NCBI RefSeq assembly: GCF_030730205.1 | Contig: NZ_JANQVQ010000242.1 | Span: forward strand, 1 to 36,127 | Direction: 5' to 3' | DNA from: Paraglaciecola sp. | Lineage (GTDB): Bacteria; Pseudomonadota; Gammaproteobacteria; Enterobacterales; Alteromonadaceae | Length of the DNA stretch: 36,127 nt | Part shown: positions 27,586 through 36,127 of the stretch, in pieces | Layout of the letters: each line of letters begins with the position of its first letter | Numbering within the stretch: the stretch's first letter is position 1 | Notes under the pieces: model-generated | Seen by the model: the letters and a program-made list of their open reading frames with translations, nothing else | The model's database searches: none | Told to the model about the DNA's origin: nothing | Position numbers and translations under genes: made by a program

Positions 27586-28755
27586 GTGAGTGAACAACGA
27601 TTATCAACATTGAGTCAATCTCAAACCTCAGCGTTTACTTCCATCACATGTCATGAATGTGGATATCATATTGATATTCCGCACTTGCCCAATAAACACA
27701 AAGCGATTTGCCCCCGTTGTGGTTATCGCCTCACGGCCTATCGTGAACATGCTACGCAATGGGTCTGTGCACTGGCGTTTTCAGCGTTAATATTTTTGTT
27801 CATAGCCCTGCCCTTCAAGTTTTTGTCTTTTAGCGCGGGAGGGCAAAGCCAACAAATAGATATACTAAGCAGTATCGAATTATTATTTGCCCAAGATTAT
27901 GCAATTTTAGGCCTAATAATGGCCAGCGCCATTATTGTGCTACCTGCGTGTATTTTACTGTCACTACTCCTGATACTGGTGCCTTTGCAATTTGGCATTG
28001 TTTTACCCAAAGCATCCTATTTTGTGACCTTTATCTTTGCTATTTTACCGTGGGCAATGGCGGAAATATTTTTAGTTGGTGTGTTAGTTAGTCTCGTAAA
28101 AATAAGTTCACTTGCCGATGTGGGGATAGGTTTGTCGTTTTATGCCTTTTTGTTGTTCACTGTAGCAATGAGTGCGATGTTGCTTTTCCTAGATGAACAC
28201 CAGTTACGAAGCGAAATACAAGGCAAACCCAATAGAGCTAAAAAATACAGTGATGCATCAAAAAGTATTCAAACCACTTGGGCCTTACTTCTGACAGCCA
28301 TTCTATTGTACATTCCCGCCAACTTGCTCCCTATCATGGTTACCGATACTCTAGGCGACGAGCAACCCAGTACCATTATTGGTGGTGTAGTATTGTTATG
28401 GCAATCAGGCTCTTACCCCATTGCATTTATTATTTTTGTTGCCAGTGTACTGGTACCTGTGGCTAAAATAGTGATTTTATGTTGGCTAAACTTTAGCGTG
28501 CAATTTGCTCATCAAGACTTAACTATTCAGCGTATGAAATGGTATCGCTTCACCGAATTTATTGGTCGTTGGTCTATGATTGATGTATTTGTAGTGGCGG
28601 TGTTAGTCAGTTTAATTCAATTAGGAAACGTAATGAGTATTCATCCAGGGCACGCTGTAATCGCTTTTTGTGGCGTCGTCATTGTTACCATGCTGGCGGC
28701 CATGTCATTTGATACCCGCTTGATTTGGCAAAAGGACCCATCAGACAATGAGTGA
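27586..28755 (+). CDS. pqiA: Paraquat-inducible protein A, inner-membrane component
   Basis: Polytopic inner-membrane protein working with the MCE protein PqiB in lipid movement across the envelope. The 389 residues contain two PqiA domains. The first starts with a zinc ribbon, CHECG at about 22-26 and CPRCG at about 42-46, then four membrane helices. The second begins at QTTWALLLTAILLYIPANLLPIMVTD and includes GRWSMIDVFV, both highly conserved. Unlike E. coli PqiA, the second zinc ribbon between the domains is missing: that linker (about 205-225) has no cysteine. The start is a GTG at 27586, since an ATG two bases earlier runs into a stop. The stop overlaps pqiB by 8 bases. Confidence 0.92.
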   Translation: MSEQRLSTLSQSQTSAFTSITCHECGYHIDIPHLPNKHKAICPRCGYRLTAYREHATQWVCALAFSALIFLFIALPFKFLSFSAGGQSQQIDILSSIELLFAQDYAILGLIMASAIIVLPACILLSLLLILVPLQFGIVLPKASYFVTFIFAILPWAMAEIFLVGVLVSLVKISSLADVGIGLSFYAFLLFTVAMSAMLLFLDEHQLRSEIQGKPNRAKKYSDASKSIQTTWALLLTAILLYIPANLLPIMVTDTLGDEQPSTIIGGVVLLWQSGSYPIAFIIFVASVLVPVAKIVILCWLNFSVQFAHQDLTIQRMKWYRFTEFIGRWSMIDVFVVAVLVSLIQLGNVMSIHPGHAVIAFCGVVIVTMLAAMSFDTRLIWQKDPSDNE

Positions 28756-30451
28756 TCACTCAAACCTCGAAAACGATACTTCTACAAGGGAAGTGGCCGA
28801 AGTAAAACCAGTGAGGCGAGTTTCCAAGATTTGGTTTATTCCTTTGGTGGCGTTATTTATTGGTATGTGGATGGTTTACTATCAGTGGAGTAGCCAAGGG
28901 CCGCTAATTGTTATTTCATTTCCTAACGCGACCGGAATAGAAGCGGGTAAAACCAAAATTAAAACCCGCAGCGTTGACATCGGTGTAGTCAAAAAAATAG
29001 AACTCGCTGACGACCTGCAAGGCGTATTAGTCACTGCCAGAATGAACGCCAATGTGGCGTCCTTATTACATAAAGACAGTCAGTTTTGGATTGTATCCCC
29101 GCGTATCTCACTTAATGGAATATCTGGTTTAGGCACAATTATGTCAGGGCCTTATATTAATATGGCGCCTGGCGAAGAGCAGGAAAAAAGTACCCACTTT
29201 TCCGCCTTATCAGCACCACCTGTCACTCCAGCTGGCACACCGGGCTTGCACATCACCCTTAATAGTAACGCAGAATTTGCCTATAAAGAGGGCGACCCAG
29301 TTATTTATAAAGGCTTAAAAGTCGGTGAAATCGAAGACACTTATTTTAATTTTGAAGAACGAGTTGTGTATTACAACACCTTTATTAACGCGCCTTACCA
29401 CAAGCTTATCACTGAAAATACGAAGTTTTGGGATACCAGTGGCATATCAGTACAGTTAAACGCAGGGGGGGTGAAGTTTGACACTGGCAGCTTAGAAAGT
29501 TTACTCACTAACGGGGTCACCTTTGGTGTGCCAGAAGGGATCCCGTCTGGAGATATTATTTCAAAACGCACTAATTTTGATATTCATAGTAATTACGATG
29601 AGGCCTCGGAGCAGCGTTACAAGTTAAGTGTCGAGTTTGTGATTTTAGTTAAAGATACCGTGCGCGGATTACATGTCGGTGCCCCCGTTGAATATCGGGG
29701 TTTAGAAATCGGTAAAGTATTAGCCATCAATCCTCCTGAGTTAAATAAAGCCTATTTATTAGAAGAGAGCTTCGATATCCCGGTCATTATCGGTATCCAG
29801 CCTGGTCGAGTGCAGCAATCCGACGATCAAAGGGGTTTAGATTATGTAAAGAAACAGACCTTAGTGTGGGTGTCTGAAGGACTGCGCGCCAGCCTAAAAA
29901 TGGGCAATTTTTTAACAGGCGCCTTATTTGTTGACTTGCAGCACTATCCAGATGAAAAACCATCTAAAATAAGTACCTTACTCAACTACGATGTTATTCC
30001 CACGGTGAGTAATGAATTTGCCCAAATCACCGCAAAAATATCGGCTGTACTGGATAATATCAATCAAATAAAACTGCAAAATATTGCTGATAACACCAAT
30101 ACAATGTTACTCAACATGACCCAAACCGCAGAATCACTGAAAAAGACCAGCGAAAATTTTGACCATTTGGTGTCTAGTTTTCAAGGCGAGAAACTAAATA
30201 GTCAATTAGCTGAGACCTTAAATAGTTTGAGTCAGTTGACTAAAGACTTCTCTGCGGGTTCAGAGAACTACCAAGAAGTGAATCAAACCCTGCGCACTAT
30301 TCAAAATACCTTAAATGATATGCAACCACTCTTATTGCAATTAAATAACAAACCCAACAGTTTAATTTTTGGTGACGGAATAGAAGAGCAACGATTGGAG
30401 CCCAAGGCGGCCAAACGTGACCAAGCACCTTCACCCACAGGAAACAATTAA
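28748..30451 (+). CDS. pqiB: PqiB, MCE-domain lipid transport protein
   Basis: 567 residues: a short cytoplasmic tail, one membrane helix (about 28-46), three MCE (mammalian cell entry) domains in the periplasm (about 50-140, 165-260 and 285-400), and a long helical C-terminal region with coiled-coil character (about 435-545). In E. coli, PqiB hexamers form a syringe-like tunnel spanning the periplasm. The KTRSVDIGVVKKIEL and EYRGLEIGKVLAI segments are typical MCE repeats. The ATG lies inside the end of pqiA (8-base overlap) and the gene is followed after one base by pqiC, so translation of the three is coupled. Confidence 0.95.
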   Translation: MSDHSNLENDTSTREVAEVKPVRRVSKIWFIPLVALFIGMWMVYYQWSSQGPLIVISFPNATGIEAGKTKIKTRSVDIGVVKKIELADDLQGVLVTARMNANVASLLHKDSQFWIVSPRISLNGISGLGTIMSGPYINMAPGEEQEKSTHFSALSAPPVTPAGTPGLHITLNSNAEFAYKEGDPVIYKGLKVGEIEDTYFNFEERVVYYNTFINAPYHKLITENTKFWDTSGISVQLNAGGVKFDTGSLESLLTNGVTFGVPEGIPSGDIISKRTNFDIHSNYDEASEQRYKLSVEFVILVKDTVRGLHVGAPVEYRGLEIGKVLAINPPELNKAYLLEESFDIPVIIGIQPGRVQQSDDQRGLDYVKKQTLVWVSEGLRASLKMGNFLTGALFVDLQHYPDEKPSKISTLLNYDVIPTVSNEFAQITAKISAVLDNINQIKLQNIADNTNTMLLNMTQTAESLKKTSENFDHLVSSFQGEKLNSQLAETLNSLSQLTKDFSAGSENYQEVNQTLRTIQNTLNDMQPLLLQLNNKPNSLIFGDGIEEQRLEPKAAKRDQAPSPTGNN

Positions 30452-30452
30452 T

Positions 30453-31034
30453 ATGCGCCAAATGACAATTTTACTGTTCATTTTTAGCCTCATTGCCTGC
30501 AGTGCGCCAGTCAATAAAGTAAATTATTATATGCTTTATGTCCCAACTAATGTGTCAGCCCCATCTAGCCAAGCAAATAAAAGTATCAAGGTGAGACTGA
30601 ACAAAATTGTGTTGGCGGACTACCTCAAGCAATCAGGCTTGAGCATGCAAATCAATCAAAACCAAATGTATTTTTCTCGACATGATTTGTGGGCCGAATC
30701 ATTAGAGGCAGCCATCGCTAAGGTACTGTTGATTGACCTTAATAAAAGCGAGCACATGCAAATTATTGGATACAACTCGCCTTTATTAGAACAAAATATG
30801 ATGGAACTAAATGTACAAATTGATCATTTTTATCCAACTGATCGTTCTACAGTGCTGGTCAGTGGTGCGTTTTGGATTACATCTGCCAAGGCAGAAAAGG
30901 AGTTAGAGCAGCCTTTTTTCTTCCAGCTTCCCCTTAGTAAAGATGGCTTTACTCATGCGGTTGAGCAACAAAGAGCCCTGTTACAACTTGTTGCTCAGCA
31001 AATTCAACAAGAACTCAGCACACTCGATATTTAA
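30453..31034 (+). CDS. pqiC: PqiC, outer-membrane lipoprotein of the Pqi system
   Basis: From the ATG at 30453, one base after the pqiB stop and preceded by AGGA, it encodes 193 residues starting with a lipoprotein signal: hydrophobic ILLFIFSLIAC with the lipobox LIAC and Cys16. The mature part has the NKVNYYMLYVP segment typical of the ABC-transport auxiliary family (PF03886) to which PqiC belongs. It is expected to dock the PqiB tube at the outer membrane. An upstream in-frame start at 30417 would bury the signal peptide and is rejected. Confidence 0.9.
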   Translation: MRQMTILLFIFSLIACSAPVNKVNYYMLYVPTNVSAPSSQANKSIKVRLNKIVLADYLKQSGLSMQINQNQMYFSRHDLWAESLEAAIAKVLLIDLNKSEHMQIIGYNSPLLEQNMMELNVQIDHFYPTDRSTVLVSGAFWITSAKAEKELEQPFFFQLPLSKDGFTHAVEQQRALLQLVAQQIQQELSTLDI

Positions 31035-31052
31035 AAGAGAATCTCGTCAATA

Positions 31053-32156
31053 ATGAAGTTAGAGCAGCTCATCAGAAATTACCTGAATACCGGTACCAAT
31101 AGGAATAACGATCCTGAAAAAAACCAACAAATTCTTGTTGCCAACTTATTTGGTTTTATTGGTTATACCTTAACCTTGATCATGGGCTTAGCCGCCGTGA
31201 TTCGGCAAGACAACCTGCTCGCTACTGTTTTATTGATTGCCTCTACATTGTTTTTCACATCTCGCCTAATATTGGTCAATAAACGTTTAAAAAATGCCTA
31301 TCGAGTATCTGGCAGTTTAGTCACTATTTCTTTGATGCTTTTGATGGTGTATTTAATTTACGCTGGGGGAGTGCATGGAACCGGTCCCTTATGGATTTAT
31401 ATTGTTCCACCCGTAGCGTTATTTTTTGGTGGTCTACGTAAAGGTACCCGAAGCATTGGTCTGTTTATTTTAGCAATTAGTTTTATGTTGTTTTATCCAA
31501 ACAATGCGTTGTTAGCGGCAAGTTATAGTTTTGAGTTTAAGTCGCGCCTACTCTACTCATTTCTCACCGTAAGCCTCCTTTTTGCTTTTTACGAATATTC
31601 TCGTCAAAAATCCTACAAGCAAAGTTTACAAATTAGCCGCAAGTTCGAAAACCAGGCTCGAGTTGATTTGCTTTCTGGTTTACTTAACCGAAGAGGTATG
31701 TCGGAGGTATTAGAGGCTGAATTTTCGCGCGCTATTCGCCATAAAAAAGAATTAAGTTTAATCATGTGTGACATTGATCATTTTAAAATAATCAACGACC
31801 AATCTGGACATCAAATTGGTGACCAAGTTATTGAACAAATAGCGCAAACGTTCAAAACGGCGCTACGCCAACATGATAATGTGGCGCGTTGGGGAGGTGA
31901 GGAATATCTATTTTTGTTGCCTGAAACCAACGAGCAGCAAGCGTTTATTATTGCCGAAAAACTGCGTACCACCATCGCAGAAAAACACTTTTACGACAAC
32001 GGTCGGCCCTTCAACGTCACTGTTAGCATGGGTGTTTATCAGGTCAACCAAAGTGACTCTATCAACCATGCGATAACCCTCGCAGATAAAGGGCTTTATC
32101 TAGCAAAAAATTCTGGTCGAAACCGCAGCGTCATCCACGTAGAACAATCCGTTTAA
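31053..32156 (+). CDS. Membrane diguanylate cyclase
   Basis: Predicted c-di-GMP synthase of 367 residues. Six hydrophobic segments fill about 28-195, then a GGDEF domain covers about 205-365. The catalytic signs are complete: DLLSGLLNRRG, CDIDHFKIINDQSGHQIGD with metal-binding aspartates, and signature GGEEY (281-285), an accepted variant with Tyr for the last Phe. The inhibitory RxxD site (Arg272, Asp275) is present, so product feedback is expected. The membrane part does not match a sensor domain I can name. It starts 18 bases after pqiC, in line with an operon. Confidence 0.92.
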   Translation: MKLEQLIRNYLNTGTNRNNDPEKNQQILVANLFGFIGYTLTLIMGLAAVIRQDNLLATVLLIASTLFFTSRLILVNKRLKNAYRVSGSLVTISLMLLMVYLIYAGGVHGTGPLWIYIVPPVALFFGGLRKGTRSIGLFILAISFMLFYPNNALLAASYSFEFKSRLLYSFLTVSLLFAFYEYSRQKSYKQSLQISRKFENQARVDLLSGLLNRRGMSEVLEAEFSRAIRHKKELSLIMCDIDHFKIINDQSGHQIGDQVIEQIAQTFKTALRQHDNVARWGGEEYLFLLPETNEQQAFIIAEKLRTTIAEKHFYDNGRPFNVTVSMGVYQVNQSDSINHAITLADKGLYLAKNSGRNRSVIHVEQSV

Positions 32157-32188
32157 CGCTATATAGTGATTACACTCATAAGGTAAAA

Positions 32189-33994
32189 ATGTCCTCAAGA
32201 CACAGCAGAAACTTTAACGAAGGGCCCATCAACTGGCGTATATTTAAACAGCTATGGCCTTATTTGTTAGAATTTAGACAACGAGTAGCGCTTGCCCTGC
32301 TGTGCTTAGTAGGAGCCAAAGTCGCCAGTATCGGTTTACCTTTTGTGTTGAAGCATACGGTTGACGCACTCAATACCCCGAGCGTTCAACAAGAGTTGAT
32401 TTTGGTGCCCTTTGCTTTAGTTGTTGCATACGGAGTATTCAGGCTCATAAACGTGTTACTAGGTGAAGTGCGTGATACCTTATTTGGCCGTGTGACAGAG
32501 CGCGCAATGCGGCGACTCGGGCTGCAGGTATTTGAGCATTTACACCGCCTAGATTTAGATTTTCATTTAAATAGACAAACGGGTGGGCTTTCCAGAGACA
32601 TGGAGCGCGGCACCAGCGGCATCAGTTTTTTAATGCGCTTTTTAGTGTTTAATATAGTGCCTACCCTGCTAGAAATTATCATTGTTATCGGTGTCCTGTT
32701 TTATAACTATGGGATCAGCTTTGCACTCATTATCTTAGTTTCGGTGATTGTCTACATAGGTTTCTCCTTTAAAGTGACTGATTGGCGCACACAATACGTG
32801 CGCCAAGCGAATCAAGCTGACTCTCAGAGCAGTTCGAGAGCCATTGATAGCCTACTTAATTACGAAACCGTAAAGTATTTTAATAATGAGCATTATGAAA
32901 CAAGCCGCTACGACAGCGATTTAGAGAATTGGGAAAGGGCTCGGCGAAAAAACCGCTTGTCGTTATTTGCGCTAAACGGTGGACAAGCAACAATTATTGC
33001 ACTGGCGATGACCAGTATGATGGCCATGGCGGCATATCAAGTAGCCCACAAGCAAATGACTATCGGTGATTTTGTATTGATTAACGCCTTCACCATGCAA
33101 ATTTTTATGCCCCTAAATTTCCTAGGTTTTGTTTATCGTGAAATCCGGAGTTCGTTAGCGAACATAGAAAACCTGTTCGATTTACTGGCCAAAGTGCCGC
33201 ATATAAGCGAACCGACAACGGCACCGCACTTAAACGTCTCGGCGGGTAAAATCGAGTTTAAACAGATTAGCTTCCACTACCATGAGGACAGAGCGATACT
33301 CAAACAGGTGAGCTTTGACATCAAACCCGGTCAAAAAGTCGCAGTGGTGGGTGAAAGCGGTGCGGGTAAATCAACCTTAGTTAAATTACTCTTTCGATTT
33401 TACGATGTTAAAAGTGGTGGGATTTACATTGATGGACAAAATATCAAAAACGTTAACCAGCATTCTTTGCGCCAAAGTATCGGGATCGTGCCGCAAGATA
33501 CTGTGTTATTTAATGATAGTATTTTTGAAAACATCCGCTATGGACGGCCAGAAGCAAGTAATGAAGAAGTACAGGAAGCCATTAAACTAGCGCATTTACA
33601 GACTTTTATTCAATCGCTGCCTCTTGGCACAGAGACCCAAGTGGGCGAACGAGGGTTAAAGCTTTCTGGTGGCGAAAAACAGCGAGTTGCTATTGCACGT
33701 ACCATACTCAAGCGCCCCCCCATTTTAGTATTTGATGAAGCCACATCATCACTAGATAGCCAATCTGAACAATCGATTTTACAAGCATTACGAGAAATAG
33801 CTGATGGTCATACAAGCCTGGTGATTGCTCACCGCCTGTCTACTATCATCGATGCTGACAACATTGTCGTGATGCACAAGGGCGGCATTATAGAACAAGG
33901 GACGCATTCCGAGTTACTGGCCCATGGAGGGCGCTACGCTCACTTGTGGAATACCCAACAAAATAGCAGTAAAACAGAGGCTAAAGATGGATAA
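32189..33994 (+). CDS. ABC transporter, Atm1/ABCB7-type exporter
   Basis: Half-transporter of 601 residues with a six-helix membrane domain (about 25-325) and a nucleotide-binding domain (about 353-590): Walker A GESGAGKST (388-396), Q-loop Gln436, signature LSGGE (492-496), Walker B ILVFDE (512-517) and H-loop His548. TGGLSRDMERGTSGISFLMRF (131-151) is characteristic of the Atm1/ABCB6/ABCB7 group, bacterial members of which export glutathione-linked metal or sulfur compounds. AAGG precedes the ATG. Its end overlaps the next gene by 8 bases. The N-terminus is soluble, with no mitochondrial-type extension. Confidence 0.92.
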   Translation: MSSRHSRNFNEGPINWRIFKQLWPYLLEFRQRVALALLCLVGAKVASIGLPFVLKHTVDALNTPSVQQELILVPFALVVAYGVFRLINVLLGEVRDTLFGRVTERAMRRLGLQVFEHLHRLDLDFHLNRQTGGLSRDMERGTSGISFLMRFLVFNIVPTLLEIIIVIGVLFYNYGISFALIILVSVIVYIGFSFKVTDWRTQYVRQANQADSQSSSRAIDSLLNYETVKYFNNEHYETSRYDSDLENWERARRKNRLSLFALNGGQATIIALAMTSMMAMAAYQVAHKQMTIGDFVLINAFTMQIFMPLNFLGFVYREIRSSLANIENLFDLLAKVPHISEPTTAPHLNVSAGKIEFKQISFHYHEDRAILKQVSFDIKPGQKVAVVGESGAGKSTLVKLLFRFYDVKSGGIYIDGQNIKNVNQHSLRQSIGIVPQDTVLFNDSIFENIRYGRPEASNEEVQEAIKLAHLQTFIQSLPLGTETQVGERGLKLSGGEKQRVAIARTILKRPPILVFDEATSSLDSQSEQSILQALREIADGHTSLVIAHRLSTIIDADNIVVMHKGGIIEQGTHSELLAHGGRYAHLWNTQQNSSKTEAKDG

Positions 33995-34199
33995 TGAAGC
34001 ACTGATTGAAGCCATTAATCAAACCATGCCGTTTGGCAAATATGCAGGACGAAAGTTACTTAATTTACCTGAACCTTATCTCGTCTGGTTTCAAAAACAA
34101 GGATTTCCCGCAGGTAAATTAGGTCAACAATTAGCATTAATGTATGAGGTCAAGCTCAACGGACTCGAGTCTATGTTAGCGCCTTTACTGCGCGAATAA
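33987..34199 (+). CDS. DUF3820 family protein
   Basis: A 70-residue soluble protein starting at the ATG inside the end of the ABC transporter gene (8-base overlap). MPFGKYAGRKLLNLPEPYLVWF (about 14-35), then GFPAGKLGQQLALMYEVKLNGL, is the DUF3820 signature; the family has been called a putative quorum-sensing-regulated virulence factor, but its molecular role is not known. The overlap implies coupled translation with the exporter. Confidence 0.85.
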   Translation: MDNEALIEAINQTMPFGKYAGRKLLNLPEPYLVWFQKQGFPAGKLGQQLALMYEVKLNGLESMLAPLLRE

Positions 34200-34215
34200 G
34201 CGAGGTATGTGACCA

Positions 34216-34563
34216 ATGAGAGCAAGACGCCCCTTACGCAGAGGAAGTATTACTCATTCCTTTGTTGATCAACAAATCAGTATTTTGCACAAGGCGATGG
34301 CAGAAAAAATAGTCGACAATCCAAGCCTAGTCGAACAAGTAAAGGTCACCCTTGAAGAACGATTAGAAAATGGCACGTTGCGCTACGGCGCATTTTTAAC
34401 TTGGCAGTGTATTTTAGAGCAAGTAAACGACAAAGACACCTTTGTGGCAGCAGTATTAGAAGATTCACCTCTTATGAAAAAATATCGACGAAAGACCCCT
34501 TTCGTGGGGATATTAAGTGAAGAAGAACGCCAACAAGCACTGCTGTCTTTAGAAACAAATTAA
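34216..34563 (+). CDS. Hypothetical protein, family not recognised
   Basis: 115 residues from the ATG at 34216, with GAGG about 10 bases upstream and a 16-base gap after the DUF3820 gene. The N-terminus is rich in Arg (MRARRPLRRGS). The rest is predicted helical and soluble, with the notable segment RLENGTLRYGAFLTWQCILE. No signal peptide, membrane helix or cysteine motif is seen. The operon-like spacing and ribosome binding site support a real gene; I cannot name a function. Confidence 0.65.
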   Translation: MRARRPLRRGSITHSFVDQQISILHKAMAEKIVDNPSLVEQVKVTLEERLENGTLRYGAFLTWQCILEQVNDKDTFVAAVLEDSPLMKKYRRKTPFVGILSEEERQQALLSLETN

Positions 34564-34667
34564 AAAAATCGACATCATTGTAACTGCCCCGCTCCCTCGG
34601 TAGCTTCTCATCCAAAACTGTACTATGGTGATGTTCTGAATTGACTTGGTGGATAAGTAACGTTTTC

Positions 34668-36122
34668 ATGCACGGCGAAATAGCTGAATCAAGCTACACC
34701 CAAGAAATAACAAACCTAGTCAAACGCATAGTGAATCGCAGCTCACTGCAAACGTCACTGTATGAACAAGCATCACACTATTTCCAACACTATCAAACCA
34801 ACAAGGAAAATCTAGAAAAACTGAGCTTAAGTGTGCAAGCGAGTCAAACAGCACTTGCACAGGGTAACTTTACCAATAGACAAAAACTCAGCACTGAACT
34901 TGAGGCAGCACAGGCTTTACTTTTACAAGAACAGCAAAAACAAAAACAAGAGAAACAAAAGCGTTATGACAGTTTATATCATACCAGTGAATCGCTAGTT
35001 TTATTAAGCGAAGCCAGTGACCAGCAAGAAACCCTGACCAACAGCGCTAAGCTACTCGGTACACTACTATTATTGTCGCCTCACGAGGGCAGTAAGTTGG
35101 CCATTCAACATCAAAAGTTAAAGCCTGTTTACAAGGCTGTTCTGGCTCTTCGTTTGTTAGATAAGTTATTGGTCGATAACCACATTGCGACTAATTACAT
35201 TTTACAAAAACAGGCATTAGGACAACGGTACAGCGCGACTGGCTTACAATTAAGTCAATTTCAACATGACGTTTGTATACCGATTGTTATTGCGGCGCTG
35301 ATACAAGATATCGGACTACAACATCCGCAAGCTCAGCACATATTAAAAGGAGAAAACGGCGATTTGGATGAATTTCGTGTACTTAAAAATGAAGAGCGAT
35401 TGTCGTTGTTAAAAATCAATTATCAACAAACCCTCGATTATTTGGTGCATGGTATTGGGCTGGGCAACTATAACGGCAATTCTAAAGAGGAAAAAAGTCA
35501 ATTTGATACCACAGAAATACATCGACAGAAATTTATCACCATTCTGCTAAATGACTCCATAAAACCCAAACAAGTTGAAGGGCACTTATTAAAAATTCCA
35601 CAAATTTATGCCTCTGTGATATTTTCAACCAAACCAGATCCAAGCTTGGCAAATCTCCCTAAGGCAACACTCGTATTAGAAAAAGCAGCAGAAATAAAGT
35701 CTATTTCAGCCCAATACACCAAAAGCTTTATTCAAATGGTTGGCCATTTTCCACAAGGATTTGGTGTAACTTATATACCTAAAGATGACGATGGTCACGA
35801 TTTAGACCGCTACGAATACGCCATTGTATGCGCACTTAACCCTAAAAATTCTTTTGCCCCGATTTGCCGCACTGCGACACGGCATTTAACCTTTAATTCA
35901 GCGGGGAAAATGCTCGTTGTACCGGTGAGTAATAATCTCTATTTTGCCACAACCCGGAAAAAGTTTGCCAAAATCAGCCCTAATCGTTTAAATGAAATAT
36001 TAAGCCAACTCTGTTCAAACTTTGAAGAGCGTAAAAACTTGGAACTCATCCCAAGTCACTGGAACCCTTACACTTATTTTGGCTATAAAAAATTCCAGAA
36101 TTTATGGAAGAAAGCGAATTGA
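34668..36122 (+). CDS. Divergent HD-GYP-like protein, probably inactive
   Basis: About 484 residues from the ATG at 34668; a TTG at 34641 would add 9. Residues 40-105 are a Gln/Lys/Glu-rich coiled coil. Around 195-228, FQHDVCIPIVIAALIQDIG leads on to the end of an HD domain: the usual HDIG is QDIG (Gln213-Asp214), and no GYP motif follows. Near 354-370, IQMVGHFPQGFGVTYI resembles the segment after the catalytic core in HD-GYP phosphodiesterases, where it reads like GxYPxGxxV. I infer a decayed HD-GYP relative acting as a sensor or scaffold rather than a c-di-GMP hydrolase. The gene ends five bases before the window edge. Confidence 0.55.
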   Translation: MHGEIAESSYTQEITNLVKRIVNRSSLQTSLYEQASHYFQHYQTNKENLEKLSLSVQASQTALAQGNFTNRQKLSTELEAAQALLLQEQQKQKQEKQKRYDSLYHTSESLVLLSEASDQQETLTNSAKLLGTLLLLSPHEGSKLAIQHQKLKPVYKAVLALRLLDKLLVDNHIATNYILQKQALGQRYSATGLQLSQFQHDVCIPIVIAALIQDIGLQHPQAQHILKGENGDLDEFRVLKNEERLSLLKINYQQTLDYLVHGIGLGNYNGNSKEEKSQFDTTEIHRQKFITILLNDSIKPKQVEGHLLKIPQIYASVIFSTKPDPSLANLPKATLVLEKAAEIKSISAQYTKSFIQMVGHFPQGFGVTYIPKDDDGHDLDRYEYAIVCALNPKNSFAPICRTATRHLTFNSAGKMLVVPVSNNLYFATTRKKFAKISPNRLNEILSQLCSNFEERKNLELIPSHWNPYTYFGYKKFQNLWKKAN

Positions 36123-36127
36123 AACAT

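Noticed and set aside
30417-30452. Upstream start for pqiC
   Set aside because: It lies inside pqiB and would place 12 polar residues before the lipoprotein signal.
1-36127. Search by eye for CRISPR arrays, insertion sequences, phage genes, tRNA and rRNA
   Set aside because: No spaced direct repeats, transposase, integrase, terminal inverted repeats or tRNA-like cloverleaf were seen; all long reading frames are chromosomal-type genes.

Overview
The window looks like chromosomal DNA of a marine gammaproteobacterium of the order Alteromonadales (Alteromonas, Glaciecola or Paraglaciecola type). This rests on family knowledge, not on a search: gltA is divergent from sdhCDAB-sucABCD, a Caulobacter-type TonB receptor sits at the left edge, the DNA is moderately AT-rich, and the key proteins read like gammaproteobacterial ones. 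I see no phage, transposon, CRISPR array, rRNA or tRNA.

Layout. 1-175 is the 5' end of a TonB-dependent receptor gene (minus). 697-10515 is one long minus-strand TCA block, transcribed sdhC-sdhD-sdhA-sdhB-sucA-sucB-sucC-sucD: succinate dehydrogenase, the E1 and E2 parts of 2-oxoglutarate dehydrogenase, and succinyl-CoA synthetase. E3 (lpd) is not here. A 396-bp AT-rich divergent control region (10516-10911) separates it from gltA (plus), which ends at a strong terminator. Together these genes cover citrate formation and the steps from 2-oxoglutarate to fumarate. Next come a small membrane protein (DUF3429), the GDP-mannose pair manC-manB (minus), a pirin, tcdA (tRNA ct6A formation), a DedA-like membrane protein divergent from a LysR regulator, and a small hypothetical gene.

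19754-25738 is mostly minus strand: a DUF2919 membrane protein, a TPR protein with a degenerate GGDEF domain, a lipoprotein gamma-glutamyltranspeptidase, a DUF6817-like protein, a GNAT acetyltransferase broken by a single-base frameshift in an A7 run, and a small membrane protein. asnS (plus) follows with its own terminator.

27586-36122 is a tightly packed plus-strand run: pqiA-pqiB-pqiC (MCE-type envelope lipid transport), an apparently intact membrane diguanylate cyclase, an Atm1-type ABC exporter overlapping a DUF3820 gene, an unrecognised 115-aa gene, and a 484-aa protein that looks like a decayed HD-GYP-type protein. The less ordinary content is this run, the degenerate GGDEF protein that keeps its inhibitory c-di-GMP site, and regulatory structures in the sdh/gltA intergenic region. 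I found no clearly new multi-gene system; most of the window is conserved housekeeping DNA.
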